From the NCBI GenBank assembly GCA_023451825.1, contig JAEXYA010000066.1, forward strand, positions 1 to 64,000: DNA of 64,000 bases, read 5' to 3'. The DNA comes from Pseudomonadota bacterium (lineage in GTDB: Bacteria > Pseudomonadota > Alphaproteobacteria > Rhizobiales > Xanthobacteraceae). Position numbers and translations under genes: made by a program. The notes below the pieces were generated by a model, which saw only the letters and a program-made list of their open reading frames with translations, searched no databases and was not told the origin of the DNA. Of the stretch, positions 1 to 9,102 are shown piece after piece. Numbering within the stretch: position 1 is the stretch's first letter; every line of letters begins with the position of its first letter.

Positions 1-47
1 CATCTCTACAGCGTGTATGGATCCCGGCGTTCGCCGGGACGACATGG
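1..47. repeat. Family F repeat, partial copy at window edge
   Basis: The stretch contains a short inverted repeat around ATCCCGGCGTTCGCCGGGA. The same core recurs at about 49,097-49,127, where the whole element is visible. It sits directly at the 3' end of the minus-strand MFS gene. The left boundary is outside the window. Confidence 0.7.
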
Positions 48-51
48 AGTA

Positions 52-1275
52 TTACGCTGGCGTCTTCGCCAAGATCCGCATCGTCGCCACCGCCGCGATC
101 AGCGACAGCGCCGTGGCGAGGCTGAACAGCGCGCCATAGCCGAGCCAATCCGCGATCCGGCCCGACAGCATCGAGCCGATGAAATAGATGATGAGCTGGG
201 CACAGGCGAGGATGGTGAAGTCCGTTCCCGGCTGTTCCTTCGATGCGGCCGACATGAACAGGCTGTAGAGCGCCACGATCTCCATATAGCGGATCAGCGT
301 CTGGAAACCCGCCGCGCCGAAAATCGGCAGGAAGCCGGTGATGATGCCGAGGGCATGGGCCGTGAACAGCGCAAAGCAGATCGTCCTGAGCAGGCCGAGC
401 AGGCCCAGCGTCCAGCCACTGCCATAGCGATGCAGAAGCCACGCGGCACCTGCTGCGCCAGCGAGCCCAGCTGTCGTCGCAGCGCCGCCGGAGAGATAGC
501 CGATCTGCGTCAGCGGCACGCCGGCATCGACGAGATAGCTGCCCTCCATCGCCTTCACCAGGCCTTCGCTCATCCGGTAGATCAGCGCGATCCAGAGGAT
601 GTTGCGCACCTCACGGCGGCGCAGGAACGCCATGATCGATGGCTTCGGCTTCGCGGGATCGATGGCCTCGGATTCGCTTTCGCGCATGGCGAAGGCGGCG
701 AACAGCGGGATCAACGAGAAACCGGCGATGGTCAGCAGCATCCCGGTCCAGCCGATATGCGTATAGAGCACCAGCCCGAGCGTGCCGCCGATCACCACGC
801 CGAAGGCCACCGAGCCGCCCTGGATCGCATTGCCGATCGGACGGTCCTCCGGCGCCAGATATTTTGTCGCGTAGCCGTCGGTGGCGATGTCCTGGGTCGA
901 GATCAGGAACGAACCGACGAGGCCGACGGCAATGATGCCCCACACATTGGTGGCGCCGAGCGGGATCAGGCACAGCAGGCTGAGAATGACGCCGGTCTGT
1001 GTCACGATCACCCAGCCGGCACGATGCGCACGGGCGAATGGACGGATGCGATCGACCACCGGTGCCCAGAAGAATTTCAAAAGCAGCGGCAGGAACCAGA
1101 GGCTGAGATAGCCGATCTCGCTGCGCGACACACCGGCTTCGCGCATGATCGGCGGCAGCGCCGCAGCGAACAGATAGGACGGGATCGCCTGGGCGAGATA
1201 GAGCCCCGCCAGCACCACCAACAGGCGCTTGCGCCCCATGATCGCGGTCGGCGCCGAGAGCGCGACGGTGCTCAT
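52..1275 (-). CDS. AmpG/PAT-like MFS transporter
   Basis: A 407-residue polytopic inner-membrane protein with about 12 hydrophobic segments. The motif STQDIATDGYA near residue 115 is the signature of the PAT branch of the MFS (AmpG muropeptide permease and SLC33-type acetyl-CoA carriers), so a muropeptide or related solute is possible, but the substrate cannot be read from sequence. I chose the ATG at 1275 because it overlaps the stop of the upstream gene as ATGA; the open frame runs further upstream but only through low-complexity Arg-rich translation. The two genes are almost certainly co-translated. Confidence 0.8.
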   Translation of the reverse strand: MSTVALSAPTAIMGRKRLLVVLAGLYLAQAIPSYLFAAALPPIMREAGVSRSEIGYLSLWFLPLLLKFFWAPVVDRIRPFARAHRAGWVIVTQTGVILSLLCLIPLGATNVWGIIAVGLVGSFLISTQDIATDGYATKYLAPEDRPIGNAIQGGSVAFGVVIGGTLGLVLYTHIGWTGMLLTIAGFSLIPLFAAFAMRESESEAIDPAKPKPSIMAFLRRREVRNILWIALIYRMSEGLVKAMEGSYLVDAGVPLTQIGYLSGGAATTAGLAGAAGAAWLLHRYGSGWTLGLLGLLRTICFALFTAHALGIITGFLPIFGAAGFQTLIRYMEIVALYSLFMSAASKEQPGTDFTILACAQLIIYFIGSMLSGRIADWLGYGALFSLATALSLIAAVATMRILAKTPA

Positions 1276-1643
1276 GCGGTGCCGCCGCGATGCGCAGCCA
1301 GGAAGGCGCGTGCAGCGGTCTCGTCCTCGAGCGCCACCAGCGGCATCGGCCACAATTTCTGAAACGTCTCTTCCATCTTCCTGTTGGCTCCCGGCCGCAC
1401 GATGGCAGCCGCGCGGCAATGCGCCGAGACATGGCTGCGGGTCGCCTTGAACCACAGCGCCTGCTCGCGCTCGCCCGCCGGCGACAGCTTGCCGCCGCCG
1501 CCGAAGATGGTGAGCAGTTCGAACGGCGCGGCATGTTCGCCGACCCGGACCAGCGCATCGAGATAATCGCGCTCGTCCGTCTCGGTGTAAGGCGGCAGGA
1601 ACCGCAGCGTCAGCAGGCTGCCTGTGATTTCAAGATCGACCAT
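1272..1643 (-). CDS. Conserved hypothetical protein, STAS/SpoIIAA-like
   Basis: A soluble 123-residue protein, first gene of a two-gene unit with the AmpG-like transporter (ATGA overlap at 1272-1275). The pattern of short strands, a FGGGGKLSP turn and two helices resembles the SpoIIAA-like/STAS fold seen in small cytosolic regulators; this is a fold-level impression only. No catalytic motif is visible. The coupling suggests a role connected with the transporter. Confidence 0.6.
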   Translation of the reverse strand: MVDLEITGSLLTLRFLPPYTETDERDYLDALVRVGEHAAPFELLTIFGGGGKLSPAGEREQALWFKATRSHVSAHCRAAAIVRPGANRKMEETFQKLWPMPLVALEDETAARAFLAAHRGGTA

Positions 1644-1706
1644 GACAGCAATTCGAACTCCCTGGGAAGTGGCCTTGGGACAGTGTGACCGAGATAGTCT
1701 CTAAGT

Positions 1707-1795
1707 CGTCATTGCGAGGAGCCCTTGCGACGAAGCAATCCAGTCTTCGCTTTGTGGCCCTGGATTGCTTCGTCGCTACGCTCCTCGCAATGACG
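1707..1795. repeat. Family A palindromic repeat, copy 1
   Basis: An 89-bp imperfect palindrome with arms CGTCATTGCGAGGAGC and GCTCCTCGCAATGACG and inner arms GAAGCAATCCAG and CTGGATTGCTTC. Near-identical copies are at 5,293-5,376 and 32,192-32,286. It lies between a minus-strand gene start and the 3' end of the TonB receptor, and could fold in RNA of either strand. Confidence 0.9.
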
Positions 1796-1800
1796 GATCG

Positions 1801-4014
1801 TTAGAACGTCTTGCGATAGCCGACGGTGACGGTGCGGCCCCATGAATAGACCGGCAGGTTGCGCACCGAGGTCGCCGTCGGATTCTGCACCGTCGCATCG
1901 AACAGGTTGTTGACCGCTGCATAGGCCTCGCCGCCATAGACGGGGCCTGACAGCGCCGCGTTCATCGTGAACCCGCCCTCGATGGGATAGACGGTGTTGG
2001 CAAGATTGATGCCGCGGTTACGGCCCGACCAGCCCTCGCCTTCGACGCGCAGCTTGATGCCGTTGTCGAAGCGATAATCGCCGAAGATCATGCCGCGCAC
2101 CGGCGTGGCGATGCGGTTGTTCGGCAGCCACGAGTCCAGCACGCCGTCCTTATTGCTGTCGTAACGGCCTTCGCGATAGCCGATCGTGGTGCCGAAAGTG
2201 AATTGCGAGGTGATCGCCATCTCGCCGATATATTCGACGCCATAGATCATCTCCTTCTGCTGCGAGATCAGATTGGTGACGGGATCGAAGGTCACGCCCT
2301 TTTCCGACGTCGAGACGAAGCCGGTGATGCTGCCCTTATACGGACCGCTGCCGCCACGGATGCCGAGTTCGTAATTGTTGACGATCTGCGGCTCCGGCGA
2401 GATCGAGGTGAAGCTGATGGTCTGGCGCGCCGGCGTCAGGCAGTTCGGTGTTGCCACCGGACAGGCATAAAGAAGCGATGACAGGCCGGCGCGGCGCGTA
2501 TAGGCGCCGACATCGGGCAGAGCATAACCCTGCGAAAAGCCGCCGAACATCTCGATCTGTGGCGCCAGTTTGAAGGTGGCGCCGAGATTATAGGTCGGCG
2601 AGGCATATTCGTAGTCGCCGCCGATGACATTGAGCTGCGGCAGCACCACCGCCACCACGCTGTTGCCGACCGGAGTCTGCGCATAGGCGGTCGGCCGCTG
2701 GAAATTGCTCACGCTGAGATCGAAATGCTCGTAGCGGACGCCGCCGCGCACGGTCAGGCGATCGGTGATCGGCACCTGCGCCAGCGCGAAGCCAGCCGTT
2801 GTCACCTGGGTCAGCGGCGTGAACACGTCGCGACCGTCGGTCAGCGTCTGCCAGGTCTTGTCATGGACAACGTCGGTGCCCCAGGTGATCCGCGCGCCGT
2901 TCCAGATCCTGTCGAGCGGCGTATCGATCGAGAGATTCATGCCGCCGCGCTCGGAATAAAGCGTGGTCTGGTTCGTCGGGCTGGTCGGGCTCAGCGGATT
3001 GCCGGAATAATAGACCAGCGAGTTATACGGATAGGAGAACTCCGAATAATTGAAGCGCTTCTTGATGTCGTTATAGAAGCCGACCACGCTCAGATTGCCG
3101 AGAATGAAATCGCTGTCGCTGTAGCGCAGCTGGATCGTCCGGGTGTCTTCCAGCACGCTTTGCCCGGTATACGGTTTTGTGAAATCGGGCCGCGCATAGG
3201 CGCCGGCATAATTGGTGAGATAGGCCGGCGTCTGGTCGAGATAGAACTGCGCGATCGACGCCTCGATGCGCTTGCCGCCGTCAAAATCGTAGCCGATCTT
3301 GCCCAAGAAGTTTCCGCTGACGAAGCGATCGCCGCCACCTTGGCCGAGCATGCCGTCCGACGGCAATTCGCGGCCGGCGCCGTCATAGGTCTTCTGCGCG
3401 CCGCGGCCGCTGCCGACGAACAGGTAGTCGATGCCATTGGCGCCCTTGCCGCTCACCGTGGCGGAGAGTTCCGGCGCCAGCGAGCCGCCGACATCGGCGG
3501 TGAAGCTGCGCAGCGCCGTGTTGACGCTGACGCGCGGGCCGCCGGGCTGGGCCTTCTTGGTGATGAAATTGACCGTGCCGCCCGTCGCGCCGGCGCCGTA
3601 GAGGCTGGATGCGCCAGCCACGAGTTCGATGCGCTCGACGGAGTTCAGGTCGATCAGCGACAGGATGCGCGACACGTCGCGCAGCGGCGTGGTCAGCGGC
3701 ACGCCATCCATCAGCACCAGGAGATCGCGGCCACGATAGCTTTCGGAGGCACCGGAGATGGTCTGGTTCGACACCGAGAAGCCCGGCAGCAGTTTGGCCA
3801 ACACCGCCGAGGCGCTGCCGGTCTGCTTCAGCTGCTCCTCGATCTCCTGCCGCTGCACCACCTGCACCGTCTGCGGGATATCCGAGATCGCACGCTCGGC
3901 GCGTGCGGCGGTCACCGTGATCTCCTCCAGCGCGACCGGCGCGCGCTGCTGCGCGCTGGCCTGGGTCGCGAACAATCCGATGGCCGGGATGAGAAGGTAT
4001 TTGCTGGTGCGCAT
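1801..4014 (-). CDS. TonB-dependent outer-membrane receptor
   Basis: A 737-residue outer-membrane receptor. A signal peptide (MRTSKYLLIPAIGLFATQASA) precedes a TonB-box-like segment EEITVTA and a plug domain (about residues 35-160, with the LVLMDGVPL and LYGAGATGGTVNFITK signatures). A beta-barrel follows and ends in a terminal Phe (VGYRKTF), as expected for BAM insertion. I prefer the ATG at 4014, which starts the signal peptide; the frame extends 16 codons upstream. An AraC-family regulator is transcribed divergently next door, the usual arrangement for ferric-siderophore receptors. No siderophore genes are nearby, so the ligand (siderophore, haem, cobalamin or other) is open. Confidence 0.85.
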   Translation of the reverse strand: MRTSKYLLIPAIGLFATQASAQQRAPVALEEITVTAARAERAISDIPQTVQVVQRQEIEEQLKQTGSASAVLAKLLPGFSVSNQTISGASESYRGRDLLVLMDGVPLTTPLRDVSRILSLIDLNSVERIELVAGASSLYGAGATGGTVNFITKKAQPGGPRVSVNTALRSFTADVGGSLAPELSATVSGKGANGIDYLFVGSGRGAQKTYDGAGRELPSDGMLGQGGGDRFVSGNFLGKIGYDFDGGKRIEASIAQFYLDQTPAYLTNYAGAYARPDFTKPYTGQSVLEDTRTIQLRYSDSDFILGNLSVVGFYNDIKKRFNYSEFSYPYNSLVYYSGNPLSPTSPTNQTTLYSERGGMNLSIDTPLDRIWNGARITWGTDVVHDKTWQTLTDGRDVFTPLTQVTTAGFALAQVPITDRLTVRGGVRYEHFDLSVSNFQRPTAYAQTPVGNSVVAVVLPQLNVIGGDYEYASPTYNLGATFKLAPQIEMFGGFSQGYALPDVGAYTRRAGLSSLLYACPVATPNCLTPARQTISFTSISPEPQIVNNYELGIRGGSGPYKGSITGFVSTSEKGVTFDPVTNLISQQKEMIYGVEYIGEMAITSQFTFGTTIGYREGRYDSNKDGVLDSWLPNNRIATPVRGMIFGDYRFDNGIKLRVEGEGWSGRNRGINLANTVYPIEGGFTMNAALSGPVYGGEAYAAVNNLFDATVQNPTATSVRNLPVYSWGRTVTVGYRKTF

Positions 4015-4087
4015 GATGCTCGGGCTCTTCCGTTCGATCGTGGAGACGAAGCACGGCAGCACGCGAGCAGGTCAATCGACCATGGTC

Positions 4088-4126
4088 AGCCGCATTTTGG
4101 AATCAATGTAAATTCCATCTGCGGCT
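4088..4126. promoter_or_regulatory. Nested inverted repeat between receptor and AraC regulator
   Basis: Outer arms AGCCGCA (4088-4094) and TGCGGCT (4120-4126) enclose inner arms TGGAAT (4098-4103) and ATTCCA (4112-4117). The element lies about 75 bp upstream of the receptor start and about 85-130 bp upstream of the regulator start, in the only shared control region. Its position suggests an operator or RNA hairpin; which protein binds is unknown. Confidence 0.5.
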
Positions 4127-4210
4127 TTACGCTTCTTACGTCTGCGCAATCCGTCTATCTTCACGCGCAGCAATACGAATGGCCCACACGCAATACTTGG
4201 ACTCGGGGAC

Positions 4211-5281
4211 TTGATAGTCGGACTGGAGCGAACCAATCCATTTGGATCAGGTGCTGTGGCAAACCAGCATCAGTTGCGCTCGGCTTCGTGCGCGGATGCC
4301 GCGCCTGACTGTCCATTGGTACCGCTCTGGCTCGTGGCCGACGATATCGATGATCGCCTGCGCCAGCCGCTCGAAGCGCGACTGCCCTGGAAGACCGTGC
4401 AGCGCGATTCACTGGGATCGTTTCGCACCGCGCCGTTTCAGTCCAAGGCGATTCTGCAGATGCAGCCGCATCTCGGCCTGATGTCGTGCTTCGATCCGGC
4501 GCCGCGCTGGGACATCCGCGATGCCGCTGGCCGCGAGGAAACGCCGAACATTCTGGTGGTCCGCCCGTCCGACGGGATCGTCACCGTCGAGCAGGGCGGC
4601 CAGCGCCAGACATGCATGCAGCGTGAAGCCATCGTCCTCGACGCGACGCGGGCTGCGACCTTCCTGATGAACGATGTCAGCCGCATCGACTGTTTGCTGA
4701 TCGCAAGCGACGCGCGCAGCGAGATGCGCCACATCCCCCATGACAATGGCGGACTGATCGCGCTCGGCCATTACGCCGCCGCCGTGATGCGCGGCCTGCT
4801 GCCGATGAATTCGGCGGCGCTGGCCGGCCTCGCCGTCGATTATATGAGCGGCCTCGTCGCCACCATGATTGCGGAAGCCGAAGCGCCGGCGAAACTTTCG
4901 GCCAAGCGGCACGATCGTCCGACCATCTCGCTGCTGTCGCTAAAAGCCGATATCGAAGCGAGCCTGAACCAGCCGAGCCTATCGCTTGAACAGCTTGCGA
5001 CCACGCATGGCGTGACCACGCGCTATTTCCAGAAACTGTTCGAGGCTGAAGGCCGGACATTTTCGGACTATCTGCTGGAGCGTCGGCTTGAACGCGCCTT
5101 CCAGATGCTGCGCGACGGTCGCATCGAACGCGCCGTCAGCGTCATCGCCTTCGATGTCGGCTTCGGCGATCTCTCTTATTTCAACCGCACCTTCAAGAAG
5201 CGCTTTGGCGCCACGCCGCGCGAAATCCGCGCGCGGTTCGATGTGGTCAGGCTGGCAGCACTCGCACCGGACGCGGGCTAA
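4211..5281 (+). CDS. AraC-family transcriptional regulator
   Basis: A protein of up to 356 residues with two parts: an N-terminal AraC-binding-like sensor domain (about 30-220) and a C-terminal double helix-turn-helix domain (about 245-345) with the family signatures LSLEQLATTHGVTTRYFQKLF and VSVIAFDVGFGDLSYFNRTFKKRFGATP. It faces the TonB receptor and probably activates it in response to the imported ligand, as PchR-type regulators do; that role is inferred. The first codon is TTG at 4211; GTG at 4256 is an alternative, and no in-frame ATG occurs near the start, so the N-terminus is uncertain. Confidence 0.82.
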   Translation: MIVGLERTNPFGSGAVANQHQLRSASCADAAPDCPLVPLWLVADDIDDRLRQPLEARLPWKTVQRDSLGSFRTAPFQSKAILQMQPHLGLMSCFDPAPRWDIRDAAGREETPNILVVRPSDGIVTVEQGGQRQTCMQREAIVLDATRAATFLMNDVSRIDCLLIASDARSEMRHIPHDNGGLIALGHYAAAVMRGLLPMNSAALAGLAVDYMSGLVATMIAEAEAPAKLSAKRHDRPTISLLSLKADIEASLNQPSLSLEQLATTHGVTTRYFQKLFEAEGRTFSDYLLERRLERAFQMLRDGRIERAVSVIAFDVGFGDLSYFNRTFKKRFGATPREIRARFDVVRLAALAPDAG

Positions 5282-5292
5282 ATAACCTCAGC

Positions 5293-5376
5293 CGTCATTG
5301 CGAGGAGCCCTTGCGACGAAGCAATCCAGTCTTTCTTCGTGCGACTCTGGATTGCTTCGCTTCGCTCGCAGTGACG
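5293..5376. repeat. Family A palindromic repeat, copy 2
   Basis: Same inverted arms as at 1,707-1,795, slightly shortened on the right arm. It lies between the convergent 3' ends of the AraC gene and the HlyD-family gene. Confidence 0.88.
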
Positions 5377-5382
5377 GGTCTA

Positions 5383-6279
5383 TTACTTCGCCTTCGCCAC
5401 CGTCGCATTCTTGCGTGGCAAAATCTCCACCGTCGCCGTGCGTCCCGCCACGAGCGTTCCGCCTTCGGGAATGGCATCCAGCGCAATCCGCACAGGCACG
5501 CGCTGGGCAAGACGTACCCAACTGAAGGTCGGCGTGACATTGGCAAGCAGGTTGCTGCCCTGCGCGCGGTCGCGGTCCTCGATGCCGGCGGCGATGCTCT
5601 CGACGCGACCGGTGAGCTCCTTAGCATCGCCCATCAGGTGAATGCGCACGGGATCGCCGGGATGGATGCGCGCGAGTTTCGTTTCTTCGAAATAGCCGTC
5701 CACGCGCAGGCTAGACGTATCGACCAGCGCCATCACGCCCTTGCCGGCGCTGACATAGGTGCCCGGCCGCAGATCCATGTTGGAGATCCGGCCTGACACC
5801 GGTGCGCGAACTTCGGCGCGATCGAGGTTGAGCTGCGCCACACCGCGATCGGCGACGGCCTGATCATAGGACGCCTGTGCGAGGAGTTGCGTGGCGACCA
5901 CCTGCTCCTTCTTCTGCTGCGAGACGGCAGCGGTGGTGAGATCGTTGTAGCGCTTGAGATCGAGATCGGCCTGCTCCAGCGTCGCCTTGCGGCCGGCGAC
6001 GACCGCATCAGCCTGCTGCAGGGCCAGCGCGAAACGCGCGCGATCGATCCGCATCAGCACATCGCCGCGCTGAACAGCCTGATTGTCTTTCACCAGGATT
6101 TCCGTCGCGAAGCCCGACACGTCCGGCGCCACGGTGACCACGTCGGCACGGACGCGACCGTCGCGGGTCCACGGCGCGTCCATGTAATAGACCCAGAGAT
6201 AGCGCCCGACGGCGAGTGCCGCGACAACGGCCAGAGCCGTGACGGCGAAACGGCGGATGAAAGCGGCAATGTTTTTCAT
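5383..6279 (-). CDS. HlyD/AaeA-type membrane fusion protein
   Basis: A 298-residue periplasmic adaptor for tripartite efflux. One N-terminal transmembrane anchor (about residues 8-28) is followed by the lipoyl half-motif around DAPWTRDGRVRAD, a helical hairpin (about 85-150), the second lipoyl half (RAPVSGRISNM) and a beta-barrel domain. Its length matches AaeA rather than the longer EmrA. The ATG at 6279 overlaps the DUF1656 stop as ATGA, which decides the start. It is the last gene of the marR-FUSC-DUF1656-HlyD operon and should link the FUSC pump to an outer-membrane channel encoded elsewhere. Confidence 0.88.
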   Translation of the reverse strand: MKNIAAFIRRFAVTALAVVAALAVGRYLWVYYMDAPWTRDGRVRADVVTVAPDVSGFATEILVKDNQAVQRGDVLMRIDRARFALALQQADAVVAGRKATLEQADLDLKRYNDLTTAAVSQQKKEQVVATQLLAQASYDQAVADRGVAQLNLDRAEVRAPVSGRISNMDLRPGTYVSAGKGVMALVDTSSLRVDGYFEETKLARIHPGDPVRIHLMGDAKELTGRVESIAAGIEDRDRAQGSNLLANVTPTFSWVRLAQRVPVRIALDAIPEGGTLVAGRTATVEILPRKNATVAKAK

Positions 6280-6485
6280 GACAGCAATCCAGACGATAGA
6301 TAGACAACGCCGCCCAGCAGGCAGACGTAAAGAGCGAGATCGAACAGCGCGCGGTGCCAGACAAAGCGATAGACGCCGGCGCGTTCGAGCAAGGGGCGCA
6401 GCAAGGCGCCGATGGCGTAGGTGATGACGAGCCACAGCATCAGCGAGGGCAGCAGCACGCCGAACAGATCGATCTGATATTTCAT
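6276..6485 (-). CDS. DUF1656 small membrane protein (AaeX-like)
   Basis: A 69-residue protein with two predicted transmembrane segments (about 7-29 and 45-66), the size and layout of the DUF1656/AaeX family. Such proteins almost always sit between a FUSC-type pump and an HlyD adaptor, exactly as here. Both junctions are ATGA overlaps. Its molecular function is unknown in the family; it is presumed to be an accessory of the efflux complex. Confidence 0.88.
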   Translation of the reverse strand: MKYQIDLFGVLLPSLMLWLVITYAIGALLRPLLERAGVYRFVWHRALFDLALYVCLLGGVVYLSSGLLS

Positions 6486-8548
6486 GCGGCAACACTCCCG
6501 ACATGGGTCGATGTTTCGGGCTGATAATCCGATGCATCCGGGAACAGGCCACGACGGATACCGACCAGGCCGATCAATGCATCGGTACGACCCGCACCGT
6601 TCTCATCGATCGCCGCGGCCATCGCGTGATCGACACGGCCCAGCAGAGCCTGCGGCATCGCCGTTCCATCATGCCTGCGAAAACAGGCTGCGAGCTCGTC
6701 GAGCATGGCATCGAGGGCGGTCAGCGTACGCGATGACAGATGATGGCGCGCGCGACGGAGATCGACGATATTGAGGCCTACCCGCAGCTCCCGCAGATTG
6801 TCGATCTGGCGCAGCTCCGAGCCTTTCAACGCGAGCAGGCGCGGCGCCAGCACGCCGATACGATTGAGCATCACGCCGGCAAAAGCCGCACGGTCGCGAT
6901 TGCCGCGGCGTTCGGCGGCTTCTGCAATCGCGATCCAGCCGCGTCGCATCAGGCGGCGCACGCTCCATTCTGCGCCGACGGAGCGGATCAGCTTGATCGA
7001 GATGACCGACAGCTCCATGCCGACAAAGAAGGCGATGCTGGAATTGGCGAACGAGGCGAAGTCGGCGCTGTAGGTTTCCTGCAGTGCCATCATGGTCGCG
7101 GTATTGGCTGCGAGCATCATGCCGATGAAGAAGGTCGCAGGCCGCGCGATCAGATAGCCGAAGATCAGGAATGACGGTGCGAGCGCAAAGACGAGCACCT
7201 CCACATTGCTGATGGCCGGCAGGATGGCGAACAGATAGGTCGCGATGATCACCATGGCCACCAGCGTCCATTTGGCGAAATCGCGCAGACCGGCAGACGG
7301 ATCATCCATATTGGCAAAGAACGAGCAGCCGATCGCCGCCATCATCGGCGCCGTCGCGCCATCGGTCCAGCCGGTCAGGATCCAGAACGCACAGCACACC
7401 AGGATGGTGACGAAGGCGCCGGCGGACGACCACAGCGCCATGCCGGGATCGCGATAGCGTGCAGGCGCCACGCCGCCTTCAGGCTGAAATACGAGTTTTG
7501 CGCCGACCGGACGCTCGCCACTGGCAATCGCCTGGTTGAGCACGCGGCAATCCGCAGAGATATCGACGAGCTCACGCAACCGCATCAGCAGGCTGGCGAT
7601 GATGATCTCGGTCCACGGCGAAGTGGCATTCAGCGCCGGACGCTGCGCGGCGATGCGCTCGCGCAGGCGTTCGGCGGGTTCACGATCGAGATCGTCATTG
7701 CCGATCCATTGCGCGACATCATCGAGCAAAGCGAACAGTTGAGAATGCTTGGTTCGGGCATCCGGGCCCAGCGCATCGATGCGATCGCCGAGCGAGGATA
7801 AAGCCGGCAGGAATGTGAGCATGCGAACGCGCAGCGCGCGCATCCAGTGTACGGTCTCGCGGCTGGACGCACGATCGAATGCAAGATGATCGGCGAGACC
7901 GTCGAGATCGACGGCGTCAGCGGCAAGCTTCAGCCGCAAATCACGAACGGCCTGATCCGAACTGTGACCGGCGAGAACCTCGCGGCTCAGCTTTCGTGCA
8001 CCGGCGAGCCAGCCATCGACGCGCGCGGCGACGGCAGGACCGACGCTGCGCGGCAGCAGCACGGTGGAAGCGACGGTCGCGCAAAGAATGCCAACAATGA
8101 TCTCCTGGCTCCGAGCCACGGCCGTATCGAAGATCGCAGCGGGTTCGGAGACGGACGGAAACGCGATCAGCGCGCAGGTATAGCCGGCGAGCATGAACAT
8201 GTAGCTGCGCGGCGTGCGGTCGAGCAGCGAGATATAGAGGCAGAGACCCACCCATGCTGCGATGGTAAGGCTGAGCAGTTCCGGCGAATTCACCAGTGCC
8301 GGCACGAAAGCGATGCTGGCGACGGCGCCGATCAGCGTGCCTATGACGCGGTAGATGGCCTTGGAGCGCGTTGCGCCGGCCAGTGGCTGCGAGGTGATAT
8401 AGACTGTCGCCAAAGCCCAATAAGGCCGCGGCAGATCGGCGGCGAAACCGATCATCAGCGCCGTCATCGCGGCGATGAAGGCCTTGACGGAAAAGATGAT
8501 GTCGGCATGGCGCTCGAGAAACGGCAGCCGATCGGCAGCGGTGCTCAT
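6482..8548 (-). CDS. FUSC-family efflux pump (AaeB-like)
   Basis: A 688-residue inner-membrane protein with the two-block layout of the FUSC/AaeB family: an N-terminal set of about six membrane helices (residues 20-170), a long cytosolic region (about 175-350), a second membrane block (about 365-520) and a C-terminal soluble tail. The motif RPYWALATVYI is typical of the first block. E. coli AaeB exports hydroxybenzoates; the substrate here is likely an aromatic acid or a drug, by analogy only. It is translationally coupled to marR upstream and DUF1656 downstream. Confidence 0.87.
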   Translation of the reverse strand: MSTAADRLPFLERHADIIFSVKAFIAAMTALMIGFAADLPRPYWALATVYITSQPLAGATRSKAIYRVIGTLIGAVASIAFVPALVNSPELLSLTIAAWVGLCLYISLLDRTPRSYMFMLAGYTCALIAFPSVSEPAAIFDTAVARSQEIIVGILCATVASTVLLPRSVGPAVAARVDGWLAGARKLSREVLAGHSSDQAVRDLRLKLAADAVDLDGLADHLAFDRASSRETVHWMRALRVRMLTFLPALSSLGDRIDALGPDARTKHSQLFALLDDVAQWIGNDDLDREPAERLRERIAAQRPALNATSPWTEIIIASLLMRLRELVDISADCRVLNQAIASGERPVGAKLVFQPEGGVAPARYRDPGMALWSSAGAFVTILVCCAFWILTGWTDGATAPMMAAIGCSFFANMDDPSAGLRDFAKWTLVAMVIIATYLFAILPAISNVEVLVFALAPSFLIFGYLIARPATFFIGMMLAANTATMMALQETYSADFASFANSSIAFFVGMELSVISIKLIRSVGAEWSVRRLMRRGWIAIAEAAERRGNRDRAAFAGVMLNRIGVLAPRLLALKGSELRQIDNLRELRVGLNIVDLRRARHHLSSRTLTALDAMLDELAACFRRHDGTAMPQALLGRVDHAMAAAIDENGAGRTDALIGLVGIRRGLFPDASDYQPETSTHVGSVAA

Positions 8549-9024
8549 GACGCGGCGTCCGTGTCCAGCGCCGCCTCATACATGCGATGCGCCGATTGCT
8601 CGATACGGCTCAAGACGTCGAAGGTGACCGCGAGTTCGTCGGGCGAAATGCCCTTCATCAGTTCGGCGCGGGTCCGGCGCATCACGCGCTTGATCTCGTC
8701 AGCCTTGGCTTCGCCGAGTTCGGTCAGATGCAGCACTTTGGCGCGACGATCGGTCGGATCCTCGCGGCGCTCGACCAGACCTTCGGCGGCGAGCAGATCG
8801 ATCAGGCGTACCACCGACGGACCTTCGAGGCCCATCTCTTCGGCCAGCACGCCCTGGCGCACATTTTCGCGCCCGCCACGCGACAGGATCAGCAGCGGAT
8901 GCGCGGTTGCTTCGGACAATCCATGCGCTGCCAGGGTCTGATCCGCCTTGCGGCGCCAGACCCTGGCCAAACGCGCGACCAGCAAGCCGAGTTCGGCCTG
9001 CACATGGGCTTGGGAGTGGGGCAT
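8545..9024 (-). CDS. MarR-family regulator of the efflux operon
   Basis: A 159-residue winged-helix regulator. The recognition region QGVLAEEMGLEGPSVVRLIDLL and the wing RREDPTDRRAKVLHLTELG are clear MarR signatures. It is the first gene of the efflux operon and overlaps the FUSC gene by ATGA. MarR repressors of this arrangement usually bind their own promoter and release on binding a phenolic ligand. A palindromic operator candidate lies 19-41 bp before the start codon. Confidence 0.9.
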   Translation of the reverse strand: MPHSQAHVQAELGLLVARLARVWRRKADQTLAAHGLSEATAHPLLILSRGGRENVRQGVLAEEMGLEGPSVVRLIDLLAAEGLVERREDPTDRRAKVLHLTELGEAKADEIKRVMRRTRAELMKGISPDELAVTFDVLSRIEQSAHRMYEAALDTDAAS

Positions 9025-9032
9025 GAAAATTA

Positions 9033-9065
9033 GATAGGATGCTATCGATTAGGCTGCAATCGATA
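9033..9065. promoter_or_regulatory. Palindromic operator candidate upstream of marR
   Basis: A perfect inverted repeat TATCGATT (9043-9050) and AATCGATA (9058-9065) with a 7-bp spacer, overlapped by a second dyad GATAG (9033-9037) and CTATC (9042-9046). Arm length and spacing suit a MarR dimer. The site lies 19-41 bp upstream of the marR ATG, where binding would block transcription. Confidence 0.6.
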
Positions 9066-9102
9066 TTGTGCGCTGCAGCGATCACGCTGTGGTGAGCTGT
9101 CC

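Noticed and set aside
1707..1795. CRISPR array suspicion from repeated palindromes
   Set aside because: Copies are dispersed singly over tens of kilobases, with no regularly spaced repeats or spacers and no cas genes.
2725..4308. A 527-codon open frame antisense to the TonB receptor
   Set aside because: Low-complexity Arg/Ala/Glu translation without motifs; the receptor on the other strand is certain and the AraC gene overlaps the end.
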